Positions 58,239-64,000 of a DNA stretch of 64,000 nucleotides are shown piece after piece (position 1 is the stretch's first letter; each line of letters begins with the position of its first letter). The position numbers and the translations under genes were made by a program. The DNA is taken from contig NC_051070.1 in assembly GCF_004664715.2 (NCBI RefSeq), positions 44,650,456-44,714,455 on the forward strand, given 5' to 3'. The stretch is from Peromyscus leucopus (taxonomy: Eukaryota; Chordata; Mammalia; Rodentia; Cricetidae). Under the pieces are notes generated by a model. It was not told the origin of the DNA. It made no database searches and saw nothing but the letters and a program-made list of their open reading frames with translations.

Positions 58239-59689
58239 GGTGTGGTCGCACTGGTGCTATTTCCTGGAAGAGGAGTTCTCGGGACTCAATACAGCCTTCT
58301 TGGAAGCCGCTGGCTGTTCTTGTGATTTTCTGGTAGATAAGCACCACCGAAGCACCTCTCTGGATTGATGTTTTGCTGTGGGTGAAAGTTTTGATTTAAG
58401 GTATTACAAAAATAATTTTTGTGCCAAAAAAAAAAAAAACCCAAACAAACAAACACCCAACTTAACCCATTCCACAAAGCCATTTTCTTGTTGGGCAAAC
58501 CTGACATGCTAGGAAGTGCTTGCAGCAGTGAAAAGAGGAAGAAGGACTGGAGACAGTTGCCTTGTCTAAAAGGTGGACTTTGCTTGCTCGTCATCCATTC
58601 TCCATAGAGCCGGCTGACGGGAAGCTCTCTCGTGCACCTGCAGCTGTGTTGACGGTATGCAGTTGAAACTTCTCAGGCTTCCTTAGTGAAGGCATTGGCT
58701 CCTTCCTAGAAACCTCTGGGTAGGAGATGAAGATAGGAGTTGTGTTTTGAGTCTTTTCACCCTAAGTTCCCAGTATCCACTGGTCAAAGAATGTGGTGAG
58801 ACCAACCCATCACATACTATGAATGATGCAAATTTAATGCACGATGTTCCTGCCTGAGTTGTCCTTCTTTTTCTTGCATGTCATATATATTATTGTAGTA
58901 CTTCAATAGCTTTAATGTCTGTTATAATGAAATTTAATTTATTACCACCCAGCTACCCAAGCACTTTTTGTTGGTTAAGGGCACTTTTCTTCAGTGTGAA
59001 CTTTTAAGTAAATATTCCATACTGAGACTCTGTGAACATTCATCTGTGCCATGATCAGCAAATGATATATATCTTATGCAAACCAAATTTATTTGCCTAT
59101 CCCAAACCATGGGTATATGCATTAAGAGACTTGTTGGGCAATTTTCATAAGCTTTACATGTTCTGTTGCCTAACAGAACTTATTGCAACTTTCCAAACTC
59201 AAATCCTCACATTTTGTTCCCATTTTTTTTTCATTTCAATTTAATAACCATTTTGAGTTTCTGCTTGAATTTGTAAAACTGTGGACATCTAGGAATTGTC
59301 CAAAGTCTCAGCTAAGATTTGTACCCTGAATTATCTGCACCAGCTGAAGCAATTATTGACATGAATTCCCCAATGGAAGAAATTTAGTTTTGCTTCTTAA
59401 GGGCTTTTTGTATTATTATATCACACACATTTTGATAGTCTACCAGGTAGAAATTATTTTCCTTTTTTTAAACCATTGTATGTCAGTGTTGCTCAATAGA
59501 ATTACCAAGTTTGAAAGCCAAAGGTATATATGTCAAAAAAGTAAAACTATCTTTATAAGTGTTTTCTGGTCATCATATGACAAAAATCAATTGGAATATT
59601 TGGAAGTTCTATGAGATATGAGAAGCAAGCAGGTTGTTGATCCAGCAGATACAGTTTTGATAGTAATCTGCTAGGTGCCCAGTAGATAC

Positions 59690-59702
59690 GCGCGCGCACG
59701 CG

Positions 59703-59747
<45 letters not shown>
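59690..59747. repeat. (CG)/(CA) alternating repeat in 3' UTR region
   Basis: Alternating purine-pyrimidine run: CGCGCG and CACG blocks, then about 20 CA copies. High Z-DNA potential. Confidence 0.93.
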
Positions 59748-59749
<2 letters not shown>

Positions 59750-60351
59750 ACATGCCCATATACCTTTACCTATATAAATGCACTTACTCACATGTTGTCT
59801 TGAGATACAGTATCCCTGATACTTTCTAGACAATCATTTGCCCAATGTTTGACATTTTATTTCTAACTTGGGTATTTACTAGTAAAAAATATCACAAAAT
59901 CTAGATACCTTTAAAATAAATGAGGACCTGGCCACAGCAGGGCAAAAACAAAAAATTCTACAGACAATCTTGATGAGTTCCTGACCATATAAATATGTCT
60001 GACTATATGTTTTTTACCTAAGTTGTGCGCAATGGAAGTTTTCCAAAGATAATTCATATCGAGGCTTTTGAGCTGACGATCAGCCAATCCCTTAGTGATT
60101 TTGATGTTCTGCACACCTGTGAAGTAGAAGGTCTCTTTTGTATACCGCCTGGTGAGTGCCCTGCCAACACTTCCTGTGAAACCAGATTATCAGAGGCCAC
60201 ATTCCCAGAAGTCTCCCTAGATCATTGTTCAGGAGAAAGGGCTGGGGGTGGGGAGGGACTCCAGCATAAAGACCACTCCAGGTCTGTGTTAATATAGAAA
60301 CCATTACTGGGTTTTCACCTGCCCCCAAATACATCTCTATCAACACACATT

Positions 60352-60378
60352 AAAAAAAAAAAAAAAAAAAAAAAAAAA
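60352..60378. repeat. A27 run in 3' UTR region
   Basis: Uninterrupted A run after acacatt. It may be the tail of an unrecognised retrotransposed piece or an internal priming site for oligo-dT. Confidence 0.85.
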
Positions 60379-61388
60379 GTTCTAATGGCTACTTCCCTAG
60401 GGGTGGGCAGTGATTGGCTTTTCCTTTGTTTGGTAATCTTTCCAGTTCCTGCTAACACCTTTTATGTGTTCTGTAAAATCCCAACTCATGAAAACTTTCA
60501 TTAAGTAGAATGGCTTTGGGAAGACGGACATCCTTCAAGATGACAGTTTGAATGAGCGGTTTTGTCCAGTGTGAACGTTTTTCTCTGTAATCCATGTCCG
60601 CATGAATCAGGGCTGGATGCCAGTGAGTTCAGCTTACCAGCAGTGTGCTCTCAGAGACTCCATCGGTCTCTGCGAGTGTCAGAAAGAAACCATCTCATCC
60701 TAGGTAGGGTTTCAAAAACAAGACAGTGGGGAATGTCTCTCACTAAGATTCAGTCATATCTGGGATGCAGAGGATGTGTCTTTGATCCTTGCTTAAGTGG
60801 AAAGAGACGCTTACCTGTGCACCTGCCTGTAGCTTGCTCTTCTCTCCGCCAAATTATTTCATGTTCATTTGTCCTCCCCACCCCCAAAGGAAAGGAAGAG
60901 AGTTAAGTTTAAGTAAAACCCCAAATTCTCTGCCCAAATTCTCACTGCCTTCTGCTCCCCTTTCTCCATTACCCCATGAAACCTTTCACCTCCCTGATTT
61001 TTATTTTGATGTCACAGGTCATTTAGCAAAATGTTGAGGACAATTAAATACATTTTCAGTTTGCTAGATAATTGAAACATTAGGCCATTTGGAGACATAT
61101 TGCTGTGGTGGAGGAGAGATGTTCTGTGGATGTTCAGATCTGTGCTCTCCAGTATTTCAGCCACTGGGCACCCGTGGCTATTACATTTAAGTTTATTCTT
61201 ACCAGAAACTTCATTTGTCAGTTGCATTACCCACATTTTGAGTGCCCTGGAACCACAGATGTAGAACATTTTCACCATTGCAAAAATACTCCATTTGACA
61301 GCAGTAGACTGGGTCACTGCTACTGAAAATGTGGTCCATGGGCAGTCAGCATTACTGTTATTTGGGAGCTTACAAAAATTGCAGAATC

Positions 61389-61560
61389 CTGGAGCTGACA
61401 AGATGGTTCAGGGGGTCTGGCAACAAGTTTAACACCAGATGCCACATAAAAGTGGCTAGGGGGAGCTCTTATAGACTTGTCCTCTGGCCTCAATATGCCC
61501 ACCATGGCATGCTCACCCACATATTATCATGCATATACACACAATAATAAATAAATGCAA
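61389..61560 (+). mobile_element. tRNA-derived SINE in the 3' UTR region
   Basis: Sense: ctggagctgacaagatggtt, tgtcctctggcctcaatatg, and tail aataataaataaatgc, which contains two overlapping AATAAA hexamers. Confidence 0.7.
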
Positions 61561-63953
61561 TTTTTGATTGGAGAACCTCAGGTCCACTCCAGGTCTGCTG
61601 AATTCAAATCTTCCTTTCAGTCATATCCCTCAGGCCTCTCTCCAGCCCTTAGAGACTTGAAGCTACCACTGAGCCATTCACATTTGCTCAGTTTGTTATT
61701 CAGGTGATACACTCAGTTGCTCATGACTTCATTCACACTGAACATTCCAGAAGAATATGTACTGAGATGAAGATTAGGCAGTCTCCTTCAACTTGTACAT
61801 TTTCATTTTCTTGTATCAGTAGATTATCCTGTTGCCACAGTTCATGCTTGAAGGCTCATAGCAGCCCACACACATTAAATGACTCATTAGGTGTACAAAA
61901 AAAAAGATGAAGAATCCAAATGATTTCAAGAAAAGTAAATGTCCTTTAAACATAAAAATATGCCTGAAAGCAGGCATATTTTGCTAGGTTTGGATCTCTT
62001 TGTCTTATGCTAACTTATCTTGATTTTCACATGATTCATAATCTGTTAAAAATAGTTCCTGAAAAACAATATGTTCTTGGCCTCCAAACTCAAATTGTTC
62101 AGTTCTATAATGAGATCTTTTTCCAGTGATTTATTGCCAGGAATTTGACCCTTAATTTTTATATTTTCATATAAATTACCCAAACATAACTTCCTAGCTA
62201 CTGTGATATACAAGAATCTTACTGTTTTTGACTCCATGGGTTGTTTTGACATGAATTGACAAGCTATGAACTGAGAAATTAAAGGTGATCGATCCCTCTG
62301 TGCATCACTTCTAGAGCAAATCATTTACAGCTCCAGCTGAGCCAGTGAACTTTCATTTTCCAAGGTTGAATTCCTGGGGGAATGTCTATTTTAACTCAGC
62401 TGTAAAATCACTTCCTTTTCAACTCTGACATCTAGAGTCTCTCTTTCTCAGCTCCCCCACCTCAATGGACACATTCTCTGTAGGTGGAAGTTGATTTTTC
62501 AAACACCAAACTCTCCCCAGTTCAGGTGAGGAAAAAGGAATTAGAAATGAAACTTCCTCAAAGGGGACTGCTGCTTCGTGGGATAGCCTTTGCCAGTGGC
62601 TTCCCCAACTCGGCTGCCTGGCTTCCCTGTCACTGCCCCACCCCAAGCGTAGTGAGCCCTCGCTCTAGTTTGTTTCTGCTGTGGTGTTCTCAGTGGACTT
62701 TTGTGTTACAATCTCCTCATATTGGTAACGATGCCTTAGTAATAGGATTCCTTCACAAAGATGCAAGTAGAACTTTAGAGAGTGATAATTATTGTTTTCC
62801 TATAATAAGCAAAGCATTATTTTTCTTTATTGTTATTTTCCAAGGTTTTGTTTAGAGATGTTTATGTTAGAAGAAAATATATAAAGGTTTGTCGATACAG
62901 GGAACGGAGAGCTAAAGACAGCTGGACTGTACCTGCCTTTCTCTGTAGTTGTCTGTTATTTTCAGGTAGCGCCATTAGACAGAGTAGCCGAGACTGTATT
63001 AACTCAATAACAATGCTTAAGATAGGCTCCACATTATATATTATAGATGAACAACTCACGTCCTTTTATGTAATTTAATATATTGTATTTACATTATTTA
63101 ATATACTCATTTTTTGCACTTCCAAGTTTTAGCTGGGAAATAAAAACCAAGCCACAGCTTTAAACTTATTTAAAAATCCACATAAAAATATTTCCTTCTA
63201 GCTACAAGTTACAAATTGTGTAAGACTTTGTGAAGAGTCTGGGTATTTCTTACTATCTAGATTTCAAGAGTAAATTAACCAACAGAACACAGGGTTACTT
63301 ATAAAGTGCATTAAAATAAAGACATTTCATACTCAACTGATGCTATCAAAGTAGGTGAATGCAGTTAAATATATAAGCAAACAAGGAAGGAGAATGTGTT
63401 TTATGACCCTTAATAGTTGATTGTACTGTTGTTCCACACAGCTTAGCCGTTCCTACTTCTACATTCTGAGTACTAAAGACGTGCAGCCAAAGGCTGCCTA
63501 CAGTGCTGATAGGAGCCAGCTAGTGGTGTGAAAGGTTTGGGTATCACAGCACACCCAGTTTTGTGAGGTATATATTGTATACTGAAGATGACTAACACAT
63601 TGGAATAATATATTTATCTAGAGCTGGTAAATATGAAAATTATTTTCAAGCCTTCAAGTAAATTGCATTGACTTTTCTCTTTCAGTGGGATAAAGGTCAC
63701 TTGTATGTTTCAATCTATTTGTACCACAACCGTCTCCTTTACTGGTATTATTGATTTTCATATTACAACTTTTTCTTACCTTTTTATACCAAAAGAATTA
63801 TCATGCTGGTTATTCAACCTTGCCAAGATGTATTTGAGTTTGCAAGACTTTTGGCAGATAAAATATTTAATAACAAACAGATATAAAAGCTTTGTATATT
63901 TTGTGGCTTTAGGGGTAAGCATTGCACCTTTGAATTCCTCTCTGTGGGACAGT

Positions 63954-63965
63954 GCTGACGTCAGC
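63954..63965. promoter_or_regulatory. Full CRE palindrome near window end
   Basis: GCTGACGTCAGC is a 12-bp perfect palindrome containing the consensus CREB/ATF site TGACGTCA, followed by CpG-containing gcgccgtccc. It may belong to a downstream regulatory element; function is inferred only from the motif. Confidence 0.5.
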
Positions 63966-64000
63966 GCCGTCCCTTAAAGGCAGTATTCCCTAGAACCGGT

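Larger units (their letters stand above)
58239..63400 (+). other. Dgkh: Dgkh 3' UTR and possible downstream flank
   Basis: AT-rich sequence without open frames follows the TGA. Candidate poly(A) signals AATAAA are at 59915-59920, 61546-61555 (inside a SINE), 63139-63144 and 63315-63320. The true end cannot be fixed from sequence alone; the extent given is a guess based on the last two signals. It contains a CG/CA alternating repeat, an A27 run and one SINE. Confidence 0.5.

Noticed and set aside
63139..63320. A definite Dgkh poly(A) site
   Set aside because: Several AATAAA hexamers exist between 59.9 and 63.3 kb and none has a clearly better GU-rich downstream element; transcript data are needed to choose.

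Overview
The window is eukaryotic nuclear DNA from a rodent, most likely a cricetid (hamster, vole or deer-mouse type). B1, B2/B3, ID and B4-like SINEs, MaLR-type LTRs and L1 fragments are scattered throughout, and the B1 copies carry a variant (tagctttgcgcctttcctgg) I associate with cricetids rather than Mus. There are no bacterial or viral genes. The protein-coding content is one gene on the + strand: the 3' three quarters of Dgkh, diacylglycerol kinase eta, a type II DGK. I could place 25 consecutive coding exons between positions 1 and 58238. They encode 986 residues in this window, if one surplus base is ignored. A full-length eta of about 1220 residues would leave about 234 residues (PH domain and first C1 domain) on exons upstream of the window.

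Layout: 1-4745 carries the second C1 zinc finger (exons A-C). 5838-12026 carries the DAGKc catalytic half, with the GGDG motif at 7650-7661 (exons D-G). 15163-28906 carries the long acidic linker between the two catalytic halves (exons H-M). 30691-42698 carries the DAGKa accessory half (exons N-R). 43618-51067 carries the C-terminal regulatory segment (exons S-W). 52468-52598 carries most of the SAM domain on one exon (X), and 58152-58238 is the last coding exon (Y). The rest of the window, 58239 to about 63.3 kb or beyond, is 3' UTR and flank.

The most informative points are at the 3' end. Exon X is 131 nt long, not a multiple of three, so exon Y is read in two frames. With X included the frame completes the SAM domain (eta2 type). 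With X skipped the frame gives a 17-residue tail ending at TAA 58202-58204 (eta1 type). The splice signals around this choice are unusual: a 19-T tract directly behind the exon X donor, and a 74-nt pyrimidine microsatellite forming the exon Y acceptor.

Other notable points are an extra G in exon U (47404-47497) that would truncate the protein, a GC-AG intron of 111 bp, a NAGNAG acceptor, a 2.2-kb 33-bp minisatellite filling one intron, and a 24-bp perfect palindrome. Corrupted stretches (a B1 copy with many small deletions, and A-runs inside the minisatellite) suggest patches of poor assembly, so the frameshift needs confirmation before it is believed. I found no second gene and no previously undescribed system. 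Introns otherwise hold old transposons, microsatellites and unique sequence.
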